Below, in pieces: positions 9,486-22,319 of a stretch of DNA of 46,543 bases (position 1 is the first letter of the stretch; each line of letters starts with the position of its first letter). Both the position numbers and the translations under genes were made by a program. The stretch covers positions 255,049 to 301,591 of the forward strand of contig NMRA01000496.1 in NCBI GenBank assembly GCA_002633005.1, given 5' to 3'. The notes below the pieces were generated by a model that was given only the letters and a program-made list of their open reading frames with translations, ran no database searches and was not told the DNA's origin. Origin of the DNA: Phoronis australis (lineage: Eukaryota; Phoronida; Phoronidae).

Positions 9486-10802
9486 ACCCTCCATCCGCGT
9501 CCACGAAAAATTGGCTCACGAGAAAAAAATAAAACACATCAAATCTAAATAGTGGGTCGGTGCACTGTCTGAGACTAATGCGGTGCCGAAACGGGCGCAA
9601 CGAAGGTCTGTAGTGATGCGGGGATACGGAATTGGTGTGAATGATGCATTTTGTGTAATACATGTCTCGGAGAAGTTGTCATAGTTTTTGCAGTAAATTT
9701 ACGACCGTGGGTTGGCGTAATTGTGGAGTTGGTTGGGACACGATTTTTTATTCCGGAGCGTGCCCAAACCGTTGGTTGGTTGAGGGAACGAAAACATTCT
9801 CGTGCCTGACAGAACGTGTTCGGCCAAGTGTCGGCTCGGCTAGGGAAGGCTAAAACCGTTTGGAATTTTGGTGGGTTAGCCAAGAATCAAACGCGCAATT
9901 ACAGGCACTCAAGTCACTACAGTTTTGAGAACGGCCACGTCTTGACTTACTAAAAGACGTGTTGCCAAGTTCAACGGGTATTTTACGCTCTTGCGTGTAA
10001 TTGTTTTGGCCGGGCAGTTTGGTTTTGTCGTGTCAATGTGACTTGTGGTATCTCCTCAGAAGTGCTCTGCGTTAGAATTAACGACCGGGGAACTTAGGGC
10101 TCAAATCATTGGTGCCTGTTGGGTCCCAACTATCCTCCAACGGACTGCCATAGAATCTGTGGATTTCGAATTGCTCTTATTTTGAACCAGTGTATAAATG
10201 CGTGTTGTTAGTTAAAGCGGCAATATATCCAGGTACCGTCGAAGAAACTAACTTTTGATTCGGACCACTTACCGTTGGTCTCAACTTTTTCCTTGTTCAG
10301 ATAATAAATGACTTATGAGCTTGCAAAGAACTGACAGTTTGTTATGGCTAGCGGAGACGATTCTCGGCGAATAAAATGACACGCCGTGACAAGACAACTT
10401 GTAGGACCTTGTCTTAGATAATAGAGAATTGTAGATTTTTTCGAAGCCCAGAAAACACACATGAGCTTCTTCCAATACGAGCCACATGACAAGCAGTCCG
10501 TATTTTTTACTGCATGTAATGTATCTATTTCCAGCTACTACTGGAAATTGATATAATATTTCTTTATCTATAGGATAGCTCATGAATCAATTACATGTTT
10601 TATGTGACAATTGGAAAATGCACGTTATGAAATATCAAGTTTTATTTGTTTTATATGTTATTAAGACGTCATGGTCACATTTCGGGTTATTGAAGGCAGG
10701 TGACCTTTCCCAGGTTTGTTAAACAGACTGTTTAACTTTATTAATCATCTACCAGCATTAGCATCTGTTGTCAGAGTGTGGGATAGAGTAAACAGACTAG
10801 AC
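9486..10802. other. No recognisable gene
   Basis: Somewhat GC-richer at 9560-9860, AT-rich after. The minus-strand open frame at 10281-10583 (100 codons) has no motif that I recognise. The last part (10690-10800) may be the decayed upstream end of the LINE that follows. Confidence 0.35.
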
Positions 10803-12640
10803 ATGCTGATCCTCTTTCTCCATGTTTTCATTTTATGTTTGCTACGATGACGAAACGAGATAGGGAAATTAGAGGCATTCAAATAGAAAATGATGAATTT
10901 ACACATACACTGTATGCTGATGACATAACATTTTTCTTAGATGGTTCACGGCGTAGTTTGGAAGATACTATGGAGGTTTTGAGTAAATATACAGAAATGT
11001 CTTGTTTGAGAGTAAATTATTCCGAAATAAATGTTATTTGCATGGACAGTAAAAAATTGTAAGATGTTTTCCATCTTGCAAGATGGAAGTTAGAATGGGT
11101 TATAACGGAATTTAAGATGCCAGGTATCAGTTTCAATGTTAACCCAGAAAAATGATTGAAATCCACTACAATGAGAAGATTTATGAAATAAATAATCTTT
11201 TTTGGGAGAGTTCCGGTGGTAAAGACCTTAATGACAACTTTGCTTACTCCATCAGACATCATTATAAGAATGAATTAAACAAAAACGTTTTTACGTTTAT
11301 TTGGAATAACAAAGTTGAGAGAGTGAAGAGAGATGTATTAATTAAAACTTATGAGGACGGGGGGTGAAAATGGTGAATATGATTGTTCTAACAAGGTTAT
11401 AAATAAATCTGAAAAAATGGATGAAATAATTTGAACTTGAAACTGGGATTGCAAAGTAAAAGTTAAATTTTGGAAATAATTATATTAAAAATTGTGCTGA
11501 AGTAGCTAATCCTTTGTGGAACGAACAAGTCAGTAACTGATCTTTAATCACAAGAAAACAGCCCCATAAAAATGCGAATGATTTAATATCAACAAGTCTA
11601 TGGCATTATTATGAAATACTTATAGACAGAAAATATATCTTCTTTAACAAGTATGTTAGTGGTGGTGTTCTTTAGCAAGTATGTTAGTGGTGGTGTTCTT
11701 TAACAAGTATGTTAGTGGTGGTGTTCTTTAACAAGTATGTTAGTGTTGGTGTTCTTTAGCAAGTATGTTAGTGTTGGTGTTCTTTAGCAAGTATGTTAGT
11801 GTTTGTGTTCTTTAACAAGTATGTTAGTGGTGGTGTTCTTTAGCAGGTATGTTAGTGGCGGTGTTCTTTAACAAGTATGTTAGTGGTGGTGTTCTTTAGC
11901 AAGTATGTTAGTGGTGGTGTTCTTTAGCAGGTATGTTAGTGGTGGTGTTCTTTTTATTAATGACCTACTTGATGAAAATAACAGGTTTTACTCATTTACT
12001 GACTTTAATAACATCTCGAATATACCTACACAATTGTTGGAATACTATTCTCTGATTGAGTCTATTGAGTCATTTCTGAGGAGAACACCATTACAAATGC
12101 AGTTAATTAAGGTATTTGGACCAATAATACCTTCTAATATACGGTTTTTTGAACTGCACCTCAATTTGTAAAATGGTATATGAAATTAAGTACACTGCAG
12201 TTTAAACTATTACACAGAATACTTGCAACGAACTATTTTTTTTAAAAAATAACTTTATGGACTCTGATTTATGTAATTTCTGCCAGTAGCAAACTGAAAC
12301 AGTAGGTCACAACTTTTTCGAATGCAATAATATAAATATATCGATAGACGAATAACGAAGTTGGGTGTTGTCGGCAATTTAATTATTGACAAAAAACAAT
12401 GATTTTTGGTTTGCTGATAAGTAACGAAAATAAAATTTTAAATTGCATTCTTTTGCAATTAAAATATTTTATTTACGTATGTAAGTATAAGAATAATGCC
12501 CAGTTTCTGTCAACACTCTCTCCCCGGTACAATCACATGAGAAACGCGCGTGAATTCGTATACTTTGCAATTAAATATTCAAGATGGTGGATAAAACAGT
12601 GTTATCATGTATCAGGTTACATGTTCACAAGTTTTGTGAC
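10803..12640 (+). mobile_element. Decayed Tx1/L1-like LINE, reverse transcriptase to 3' end
   Basis: Relic of a non-LTR retrotransposon. In order: A-D-P-L-S-P near 10803 (from the QGDPLSP motif), then I-R-G-I-Q-I, then L-Y-A-D-D-I-T-F-F-L-D-G (about 10906-10945), the catalytic YADD box in the form used by L1/Tx1-clade elements. Next comes C-L-R-V-N-Y-S, then F-I-W-N-N-K and Y-E-D-G-G near 11290-11366, and V-L-F-I-N-D-L-L-D-E-N after the minisatellite. A C-terminal zinc-knuckle-like part follows at about 12180-12340 (LHRILATN, C-N-F-C, then H-N-F-F-E-C), and last I-Y-V-C-K-Y-K-N near 12470. Frameshifts and stops break it throughout. No endonuclease domain is visible. Confidence 0.8.
11641..11950. 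repeat. 28-bp minisatellite, 11 copies, inside the LINE
   Basis: The word GTATGTTAG recurs at 11651, 11679, 11707, 11735, 11763, 11791, 11819, 11847, 11875, 11903 and 11931, an exact 28-bp step. The unit corresponds to the LINE codons before I-N-D-L-L-D-E-N, and the related LINE fragment at 5155 has it once. TTCTTT at both edges of the unit is a plausible slippage seed. Because 28 is not a multiple of 3, the array destroys the reading frame. Confidence 0.9.
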
Positions 12641-15600
12641 GTCACAGGATAAGAGCCGACAACTGTCCCGCAATACATTCGGAAAACAGCAACAGCGCCC
12701 GTGCAGCGCCCTAATATTAAGACGAGACAAGGTCTCAATTTTCAAACTCCAATAATTCAAGTTAGCGAGTGAATCTTCCCCTCAAGAGAACCTATGATGT
12801 CCATTCGTCGTATCAAAAACGAAAACTGAGGATTTCGCCACACCTGACAGCAAATCACAAACCAAAACAACAATTTCATCGATTATAAATAGCAGCAGCA
12901 GATGTGGATGAGGGGCGCAAAGGAGCCATCTGACCCCCTAAATTTTTTCAACTAAGTAGCCACATGTAAGACATCAAATAATAATCCCGCAAATACACGC
13001 GTTTTGCTTTAGAAGTCTTGCCGTTTTCAACCTCTCAGCCCAAGAAATAACACACATCTAAAAATCTTAGGCAGAGTAGGTACATATTCTCGATGTTATG
13101 AAATTTGAATTTTTTATGACAAAAAATACCAATATTGCTTCGATTGCTTTAAATGACGATCGTTAAGCGGATTCCGGCAAAAAGATTGATACATCTTGGC
13201 AGTAACCCCCCCCCCCTTCCTCGTAAGGTTCGATTGCAAAGACTTTCTATTAAAATGGTTAAAATATGTAATGAAATTACTGAGCAAAGCTATAATTTAG
13301 TTTATGACGGACAGACCCTTGAGAAAGTACCAGACCTTGTCTCAGTGTTTGAAGCGGCAGAAGAAATGTATAGCTTGCCTCCGGAATCAGCACACACGCG
13401 AGATTAAAATCCTTGTTAATTAAGTGGCGGCTGTGGTTAACTACCGAAGGGGTAATAGTATACCCCCGGGATATATCAGATATTTTCCTACAGAAATAGT
13501 TCTTCAATTGGGCGCTTCGCCGCTGTTTATTTAGTTGTCAATCTTGATTTTTTAACTACAGGGCTTTGGAGTTAAAAAAGCTTTCCTATGCTCATCAGAA
13601 CCTCACATGGCCAACGAACTCTGAACTCTGATCGACGACTACTACACAATCGGAGTCGATAGTGAGGCGGTTAGGAGTTTATGCACGAATGTTGTTGTTG
13701 GACTTTCGTAAAAAAGCGGCAAAACGCACCTTGGCTTGCAAACCGCTTAGTTGATAAGATCTATAAACAACACAGTAACCATTTAGCATAGACATTCCCA
13801 AGATTCGTTATAATCAAAGTCAGTAAGAAACAGCCTTTACATTCTATTGGCACTAATAGAATCTTACCACGCAAGAAATACTATGAGACCAATTTTTGAG
13901 AGTAGAAGGACTAGTTCAATTTTCGTTAATAGGACAAAATGCGCTTTGAGCTGGGCTAATGCTTTTCATTTTGAACGGAAAATTTTGGTCCTTATTTAGT
14001 GTTATAGATTGTGCCCTGGACCGCCGTGCTATAAACGACAGCAATGGAGTAAATGTCATTGATATGCATAGACATCAAATATGACGTTACACAGATAACC
14101 TGTAAATAACCCTTTAATATAATGAGGCTTGCTGTCCTAGCCAATATGCAATATGGGATGCTCGTGTTGATAAGCGCATAATGAGCCCTGTTGCTTTTCC
14201 CGGTGCTGTCCGAATTGAGAAATCTAATTTGAGTTTGGTTATTATACCCTACCGTTGATGGCGAGATCATTTTTTCACAAAAAAATCTTTCCGCCTGCTA
14301 AATTTAGACCCTCGTCATGAAGTGACCTTTTCATTAAGCGACAGGAACCACATACACCTGAGGCTGCAGTGAAAAAGTCTTCATGTGACCATAACGTCAA
14401 TATATAGTTTCTGGTCGGTACAGTATTTTAACTTCATGTCATATTAAATTCTTAAATGACGTAACGCCTTTTACATGGAGTGTGAACGGACAGTTGCCAA
14501 ATATCCTATTTAGACCCTGTGTGTAAACGTCGTTAAATTACGAGATTTACTAAAAAAATGATTTCTAGACAATAGCAATAAGATTTACCAATGTCTCCTC
14601 CGTCTTGCCTGATCTCGCATGTTGTACTTCTCAGATGGTAACTACTATAAATGATTGTTGCAAAAGACGCCGAAAGCAAGACAAAAACTCTTGCAGAGAA
14701 ATGCATACTTAATGAAGAACTCCCTGCGTTATACGGGAGCAGTTAACCGACGACAGTTTTATTTCCGCGCGACGTGATACTGATATTAAGGTAACACCTA
14801 CCGAATTAGACAATATTTTTTGATATCATTTGCGTATCGTAAGTCTCCAGGAATTTAATTTTTTAGAAGTTTGTTATAGCAGTGTAATCAGTTCTCGTGT
14901 TTAAGTCATTTTGTTTCAAAAATTGAGACCGCGATACATCTTTGCCGTTCTCTGACGTCACCTACATTTTGAACTGACCGCAAGACTGGGCAGACTTCGC
15001 TACCCCATTCACTTCCTGACAATCACTGTGCAATCAAAAGCAGATGGGACAATTGATACTTTGGCTAACATGGTGAACAGATCACATGTCACTCGATGTG
15101 TACAAGTGACACGTGATATCTACATGAGGTATACTTCCATAGTCAGTAACAGAATTTTAATCTACACTCAATTAAATTGTTGTAGATGTAGCTTTAATAA
15201 TCTTGAAGTAATAACAAGGAAACGTTCGTTAGACAAGTGATATCATAATGCGATTCGTATTACAGTACATTTAATGTAGCAGATGATTAATTTAAGAGGA
15301 AACCAAACGTTTTGTAATGTTACCTTTGATGAAAATAAAAATGTCTGGCTATCTCGGTGTTTAAAGGGTTAACTTGATCCTTGGATACAAGAAAAAAGTG
15401 ACGTAAACGGTCAGGCAAAATGCGCACGTGCTGTGGGTGTTTTCATCACCATGATCGACACAGACTACATGCAGGCTGCATTTCGCCTTGTTCAACTGCC
15501 TATAAAAGGAAAGTTGAATTACAATTTTTTTGAAATTACGGTGACTCAAAAATTCTCTTTAACATGGTAGGACTTGGCTTGTCTATACAAACCCTCAACA

Positions 15601-17950
15601 GGTGACAAATCGTCGATTTTATTGTGGTTGATCAGTGGCGCGCAGAGAGTTCCAATCAAAAGTAACAGCTAAACAGGGAGAGGTTCACCTTTAAGTATCG
15701 AATCGTTCGTAGTGTTTGATCAATGAAAGTGTGTGCATACGCAAAATTTTTTTCTCTTTTGAAGACATGATATAAATAGCGACTGCTCGCTGTTTGCACA
15801 CAGGTTTTTCGTGTATCTAGCTCCCCTCATCTCTCGGCAACCTCCAAAAAGTGACAATTGAACCTTTAATGCCACTGTTTCGCTGAAGAGAATCTTTTTA
15901 AAAGTTTCGGTAATATTAATTGTGACGAATTTGAGAAACATTTGACGTCATTGAACATAGGTATTTTGGTGAGTAATTCTCAACAGGTTTGCAAATGTTT
16001 CACCTTTAACATACACACGCACGTCTTAGTTAAACACGAGCTTTTCAGCTGAAGATCTATTTTATTGTAGCCGTTGCCCTCCCCCTCCCTAAATCATGTA
16101 TCGTATTGGTGGCAACATAAACTCAATGTTCATCCATTTGTTCGAAATTCGATCATTGGATTTATGACATTGTGTATATCCAACAGCATGCCTGCTGGTT
16201 TGAATGAAGATCATACCACAGGCACTCTTTTCAGGCGCTACACGTGACTCAATAACATAAGGTATACAGCAGGTAAGGATAGATTCGTTGGATCTAGGCA
16301 GTAAAGTTCAAGTGCAACAGTACCATACTCAGGAAACCCTAAAGCTGAGTACCACATTTCTTCATTGCGCATGCTCACGTAACCTATCCATCAAGTAAAA
16401 ATGACAACGTGAGTGACGCTGATCGCTGATTGGTTTAAAGTTTTGTGTCGTTCATTAGTCAGAGGTATCGGTCTGCTTACACGAATCGTCCAGAGGTATA
16501 TGAATGTTGTGTCGACGCGATTTGATAACATTGGTGGTGTTTGTCCTACGCATTTAATGACTGTTCACATTCATGTAAATCAGAGGCTCATTTTGTTGAA
16601 ACAAAACATAGGAGAGGATCAATGTGTACAACTCCTTTTCTAATTTACTACTCTAATTCTCACACCTGTGTACCGCCATCAATGTGATTGTTTTTCACTT
16701 GATGGAGAGTCTTTGTGAACACTCGCATTGGAGAATTCTTGGATCCTGTCCCTGTTTGGTTAATTTATCACAAAGATAATAAAAGTCAAAAACAGTACGT
16801 TTTGGTCATAGATTATACATAACAGATTCGCAACTCCATTTTCTTGCGTACTATCCTAGAGGAGGCGCCACTCTCCTAAATTATCTGTTTCAGTTTCCGG
16901 TTAGTGTTTTGTGACGACATAACATCCGACCACGATTAGTAGACGACGTGCTTGCCGGAAATAAAACCAGATAATTTGACCAGGTGTCGCTAGTGAATAA
17001 TGACGTTATTGCTTCTGCAAGAGCACAGATTTCTTCCATTGAAAATATACGGAGTTAGCGGCCCATGTACTATAGTCTACGGTTTTGGTATAGCCGATAT
17101 AACACAAAATTCACATGCATTTCGAGACTTAACGACAAGTCCGAGACTAGTTACTACTAAACAAATAACGGAGCCAGAAACGACCCTCTTTTGTTGATTT
17201 TTTTCATGTTCACTGTTTATGAAGTAAAGAGGTATTTCCATTGCAAAATTCTATAACGTTTCTCTCTTAAAAACGTTAATTGCAGAAGTAGAATTTTTTT
17301 AATCTTTGACTATAGATGTGACACTTTCCCAATGAATGGTTATAAATACGTTCTATCTGATTTCAATAATTTATAAGAGTATATCCTTTGACGAGAGATG
17401 TATAAGTTAATTTTGAGTTTGTATGATTAACCATTGATTGATAGCAGAACAGACCCTGTTGGTTGCAACACAAATTGTTTCATGGACTAGGTTACCAGCG
17501 CACCGTATCGTGTCACCGGAAAGGGCAGTGCAAACATAATTATTCCGCGGACCACCACGCCACTAAGCTTGTTGTCTCCTTATGATCTCTGAGTGAAGTT
17601 CAGTTGACTCCGTGAACGGTTCACTGATCAATGAAGTGACTCGTTGATATTTCTCTGTCTAATAACGGTTAGTTTTCCCCTCAGGTCCTTTTGAATCAGT
17701 TAAGGTCGTGAGATTGCAAGGGATTTCTTCCCTAACTATGTTTTACCCTTGTTTGGCCTCCGTGTACCCCCCCCCCCTTCCTCCCGGGTCATCATCTTTA
17801 ATTTAATTCAGAAGGAAAAAAGGTGGAAGGAAATGAAAAATGATGTTAACTATTCAAAAATGCCCCATGTACGTTTTTTATGCAAATTGGCATCGCGATT
17901 ACCGAATTTTCGTTATTTTTGCACATCTGACTATTTCTTATAACTGAAAA
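12641..17950. other. Long stretch without a recognisable gene
   Basis: About 5.3 kb, AT-rich. Open frames at 13153-13407, 15028-15240 and 16413-16643 (plus) and 13992-14270 (minus) have no recognisable motifs, and most are short. Poly-C runs occur at about 13207 and 17767. A TGACGTCA palindrome occurs near 14954. No repeat shared with other parts of the window was found. Confidence 0.4.
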
Positions 17951-18340
17951 TTAACTGCGAATATGGCAGCGGTTCATCAGCAATACGATGATTTCTTCAT
18001 TGGGTGTATGGCGTTTGTCACGGACAGTTAAGCGAACATAGTCAACTTTAGACTTGTGAGTGTGATACTCCTCTACCATATATTGCCCACGATAGGAAAT
18101 TACGACTGGGATCATGTATAGGTAGGTGATCTCCTCAAACCATTTCTTCACGTGAGGAGTGACATCGTAATCAACACCAAGTAGTCAAAATTCACTGCAA
18201 AACGCGGCATCTGTTCAAGCTTTCATATGGGCCACTGTTGCTTTACCTGGTACAAACTTCTCCAGTGAATATATAAAACCAAATAATAGAACTTCACAGC
18301 TGCCATCGCCCCAGGACATTGCCGGTTCAGAGTGTCCTTG
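17951..18340 (-). pseudogene. Unidentified protein-coding relic, two in-frame stops
   Basis: One minus-strand frame stays protein-like over about 390 bp. In order it shows EPAMSWGDGSCEVLLFGF, then KFVPGKATVAHMKA, a stop, TDAAFCSEF, a second stop, then a 74-codon stretch with GVDYDVTPHVKKWFEE, PVVISYRGQYMVEEYH, VDYVRLTVRD and EEIIVLLMNR before its terminal stop. The composition (balanced charged and hydrophobic residues, Trp, Gly, Asp) is unlike the spurious frames around it. I do not recognise the family. No splice sites would remove both stops, so a decayed gene copy or a transposon-derived pseudogene is more likely than an exon. Confidence 0.45.
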
Positions 18341-18798
18341 TTATTGCCGATGTTAACTAGAGTATATGTCTAGGGTAGCTACACATACACAACCGGCAGT
18401 ATCGCCATGGAAACATCAATATCATAAAAACCCAAATTCTTTGTTAAGGACACTAATGACGTCTTTTTCCAACGACGTTTGACAGCATATGACGTACAAA
18501 ACAGTTCGTACATCTTGGTTGCTGTACATTTTTGCCGATTTTCCGATCACGAATGCGAGGGCATAAGAGATAAAATTTGTTGACCAATGCAAATACGTTT
18601 TACCTTATTGGTGACATTAAATGTTCTCAGTGCCATCTGTGGAGGCATTTAGGAACAAATTGTTCCAAATGCCAAAACATCATCTCATCCAACTGTTTTG
18701 TTCTGCGCTGCATAGCATATTTTGTTTATAATAACCGCACTTTGTCTTTGACCAATCCTTTCAGTCCGTGTTCCTAACAAGTTGAAGTTATTGATTCG

Positions 18799-18865
18799 GA
18801 TTTAGCCCGGCAGCAGTGCGTTAGGCTGTGACCTGGGGCTCCAGGTGTGATTCCGGGCTGAGGCT
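18799..18865 (+). repeat. tRNA-like SINE head
   Basis: About 67 bp with tRNA-like layout: an A-box-like TTAGCCCGGCAGCAGTGCG, a possible anticodon arm, and a B-box-like GGTGTGATTCC followed by a GGGCTGAGGC end. The acceptor stem does not close well, so it is not a plausible functional tRNA. A tRNA-derived SINE promoter is the better reading. No second copy was seen here. Confidence 0.35.
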
Positions 18866-20345
18866 TGTCTCAGAAAATTACTTCCCTTGCCGATAACGTC
18901 TCTTTGTTTACATCATATAAAACAAATTTGTACCATTACACAAAACTAAAAAATTCTGGGTGGTAAGAATTAAGAATCTGTCCTGTTTTAGAATGCTTTT
19001 AATTTAACTTAACTAAATTAAATTTAAAGCCAGTCCGAAATTGTAAACATTAACTATTCTTATGCATTTGGCATAATATAAACAAGCCATAGATACCACA
19101 AGGAAAACATTTATGATTTTGGTGAGAATAAAACACGTCACGCTGTTATTCAGCCATATGAACCAACTGCCTAGACTACTAGTTATTTCTAATGATTTCC
19201 CGGAGTAATTTAGGACGACAATTTCATTCAAACTAGTAAAAAATTGATTTTAAGAATCTGAATGACGACTTAATTAAATATCATATTTCTGGAATCTTTG
19301 TTAAAATTTCATTATGGGATCAGTCCAAAGGTGAGGTCGAACTTACAAAGTCAACGGTGACCGTCCAACACTGCTGATGGAGTTAAGATCCATTTGTTGC
19401 TTTACACCTCTGGTCAAAGCTGATACCTCCAACAAGACTGTCCAGTCCAAAATACGTTTTTCTCCGCAACTAGACGCTTCAAAGTAATATACGTTTGTAA
19501 CAAAAACATATTGTAAAATGTACCAGCAGATATGTGATCTATGACAAAAATTGGCTAGCTAACATTTATTTGCATCAAACGCTTGTTTTTAGCCTTGGGA
19601 ATTTATGGAATTGCGTCGAAATTCATATTTAAAGACTCCTTTGATCTGCTTAGACAAAGCTTTGGCATCTACATATTGTAAATTTTTTTAATGTTTATTA
19701 TCAATTTTGAAGTCCTTCACAATGCTGTCATTCTTAGACATATGTTGATAGCTTCACACAATACGTAAGTATGAAAAAAGGATCAACTAAATGACATCCT
19801 CGGGTTACAGGAACATATTTGTAATTCTCATACGAATCCGTGTATAATCACACAAAGACGAACGTCAAGGCGCACAGACTCGCTGAATTAGAAGATGTCC
19901 AAATTAAAGTGCTAAAACGTAAATAAATTTTCTTAGATACAGAGCCGAAAGCTTTTCCAAAGTCTACCAACACTAGTTGAGCATGAGTTTAATGCATGAG
20001 ATTATAATATAAAACGTTCCACGGTTTTCATCTTTGTTTTTAGAACACGTTTGATTTTTGTTAATCAATGCGTCAGATGACATACGATTACCAGCACAAC
20101 CCGGTAATATTTTGTGAGTTGTCTTGAGCAATAAAGTGGCTTCCAGTAACTCGGCTATCTTCTGGTTTAATCTTTTATAGAAAGGATAGCAGTAACTCTT
20201 TGATGCAGACCGAACGGCAAGGGCCCGTCTTAAAGAACTTGTTAGAAGCACTGGTAGACCAACAAAAAATAAATTCCATTGAGAATGCACCAATCCCAGG
20301 TGTCTTGCTTTTTTAACATAATTGTTTGTGTATATTACGCTTCAA
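18866..20345. other. No recognisable gene
   Basis: AT-rich. A minus-strand open frame at 19973-20293 (106 codons) has a charged C-terminal half but no recognisable domain. Confidence 0.4.
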
Positions 20346-20349
20346 AACT

Positions 20350-20600
20350 ACTGTGGTGCCCCTGGTGACATTTTTTCTCCTCTACAGCTGAATCTCCTAA
20401 GTCCCTTGCTAAATGTTTTTTTTTGAGATTTTGCTATTGTATTCATATTAACCTGACAGTGGGCGGACGGATTCGACTACCGCTGCAGTTTGTCGTCTTT
20501 GTATCTTTGAAGTTCTTTGATGGATTTTCATGAAATATGGTAAATAGTTTTGAGAGACAACCATACGTTCCAATTTTGGAGGTTTTTCAACGTATCCTGT
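20350..20600. repeat. Two monomers of the ~148-bp satellite
   Basis: Same family and orientation as 3230-4390. GTGCCCCTGGTGACATTTTTT is followed by a type-C second half (CTGAATCTCCTAAG) and then a type-A half (TGTATCTTTGAAGTTCTTTG, TTTTCATGAAATATGG). The C-then-A order matches the higher-order order seen in the larger array. Confidence 0.6.
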
Positions 20601-21089
20601 ACCATCTAATGATACAAATAAACACCCGTAGAAGCACACCGTTTTGCGATGCAGTCGTGGGTGAATTTCAAAGCTCCGCGTTGCTCTTGTCTATGCGGAA
20701 GACTTGGTATAATTCTGCAGATGGTCCTCTCTAGTACAAGTCTTGTTCAAGACGACGAGACTAGTAAACATGACAAGTAACAGTCGTCGACTTGCCTTTC
20801 ACGATATAAGCAGAAAACCGTAAGTTTAACCACCTCTTTATAAATGAGGTAGGTGTTATTTACAATTTTTTACCAAAAAATAAAAATCCGATTGTTTACG
20901 GCAAGATGTATCGTAAACATGGAAAACATGTTTCTTCAGTAACAGAATTTTCGATTTACTGCATAAAAACGCTGCCACCTGGTGGTTCCGTAAGTCACCA
21001 TGGGCTGGAGAAACAATCGTGCTAAATTTCTGTTTCTTAGCGGAAACGGTTGCCTAAACTGACACACCTTAAAATACCTCGTGTGTGCA
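20601..21089. other. No recognisable gene
   Basis: AT-rich sequence between the satellite monomers and the Penelope-like fragment; nothing specific seen. Confidence 0.35.
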
Positions 21090-21720
21090 CCGTCAAAATA
21101 ACATATTGGCAAGATATTGTAAGTATATATTAAAATTTATATGACTATCAATTTTTAAATGTATAATGGTAATCCTGTGTATAACAATGAAGGTATTGAT
21201 GCACTTGTACATGTGTATATATTGCATCTCTAAATAAGTACTTTCATCTGTAAACTTATGTATATACAAATACATACATGTGTATATGTATATGTCACTA
21301 TAATTTGGCAGTAATCTTTCTCGTATACATATTTCATTGAAGACATGACGTTGATCTGTTTTTAAGAGTTTAATTTTAGTTCTTTCAAACTCTCGAAATA
21401 GAGATCTTGTCTTTACATCACAACAGTGCAATAAAAATCCAAACGACATCAGTAGGTAACATAATTTATAAAGCGATATTTCGACACACATATCTCATCT
21501 TCAGGCTACTATTTAAAACTAGTTCACAGTGAAACGCACATCAGAAATGACAAAAATGTAATATAACACGTGAAGTTGGCATGCGCAACTATGACCATTA
21601 AAACACATATAAATATACACGCGTTGCTCTGCATCATAATGCACAGACCGCCTAAATAATGATAGAGCCCTTCGAGTTCCAGTTAGGTGCTCATTCAAAC
21701 TGGGTTTTTCAAACATTATT
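21090..21720 (-). mobile_element. Penelope-like element, terminal repeat and start of the ORF (partial copy)
   Basis: Minus strand. Around 21479-21506 it reads CTGAAGATGAG, ten bases, then CGAAA, the kind of CTGANGA...GAAA signature found in the terminal repeats of Penelope-like elements, some of which form hammerhead ribozymes. Just downstream an open frame (to about 21310) reads S-L-F-R-E-F-E-R-T-K-I-K-L-L-K-T-D and R-E-R-L-L-P-N-Y, resembling the basic N-terminal region of these elements' ORF (helical, ending in a L-I-P-N-like motif). It lies downstream of the larger copy (22320-25510) in the same orientation, as in the head-to-tail arrays typical of these elements. Established features are the motifs; the tandem link is inference. 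Confidence 0.45.
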
Positions 21721-22319
21721 AGAAGCGACTCTAATGTTCATAACCTGTGTACATTATTTTCAATGCATCAAATGACTGTATTGTCAAATATAAATCGGTA
21801 AATAAAACAACAAGAATGGATCAACTGAAATTTGAAATTTTCGGATGTAATAACTTCCTTTGTCAACAGAAACAGAAATAAAGTAATACGTTATGTATTG
21901 TCAACAATCTCCCGACGAGTTATCTTAGGCATATGGGAAACCCGGCGTGCGTTCAGTAGACGCTAGGACCTACGCTAGGACCTAGCTAAAACCTAGTCAA
22001 AGTCACGTGTTCTCACTTAAAATGCACGGCAATATCTCACGTTATCTCGCGAAGTCTTGCTTTCTAGCGAGGTCCTAGCGTTACTGAACGGGAGGCCGGT
22101 GTATCCCGAGTGAGGTACTGATGTAGAATCTCCTCAACACCTGGTAGAGTCTTGTCCAGCTTTTTATAGGCTAAGGGGCAAACTACTGGATGGCACTGTT
22201 ACATGTCTACAACATATAGTGCATGGTAATGAATGGAAACGTCTGTCCGTTTTCTTAAAGGAGACTGGCAGACTTGAATACTTTCTTCATGAAGAACCAT
22301 AATGGGGCTCTCATGCTTT
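21721..22319. other. Putative 3' part of the Penelope-like element; no gene
   Basis: No coding signal. A CTAGGACC-type word recurs at about 21960-22080 (AGACGCTAGGACCTACGCTAGGACCTAGC and AGGTCCTAGCG), giving a local inverted repeat. Confidence 0.35.

Noticed and set aside
13153-13407. 84-codon plus-strand frame with a charged C-terminal half
   Set aside because: Runs through a poly-C tract and has no recognisable family or splice context; left unannotated though not excluded.
18799-18865. Functional tRNA gene
   Set aside because: A and B box-like words are present, but the acceptor and anticodon stems do not pair convincingly; a SINE head is more likely.
19973-20293. 106-codon minus-strand frame
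   Set aside because: No recognisable domain; single frame in AT-rich sequence.
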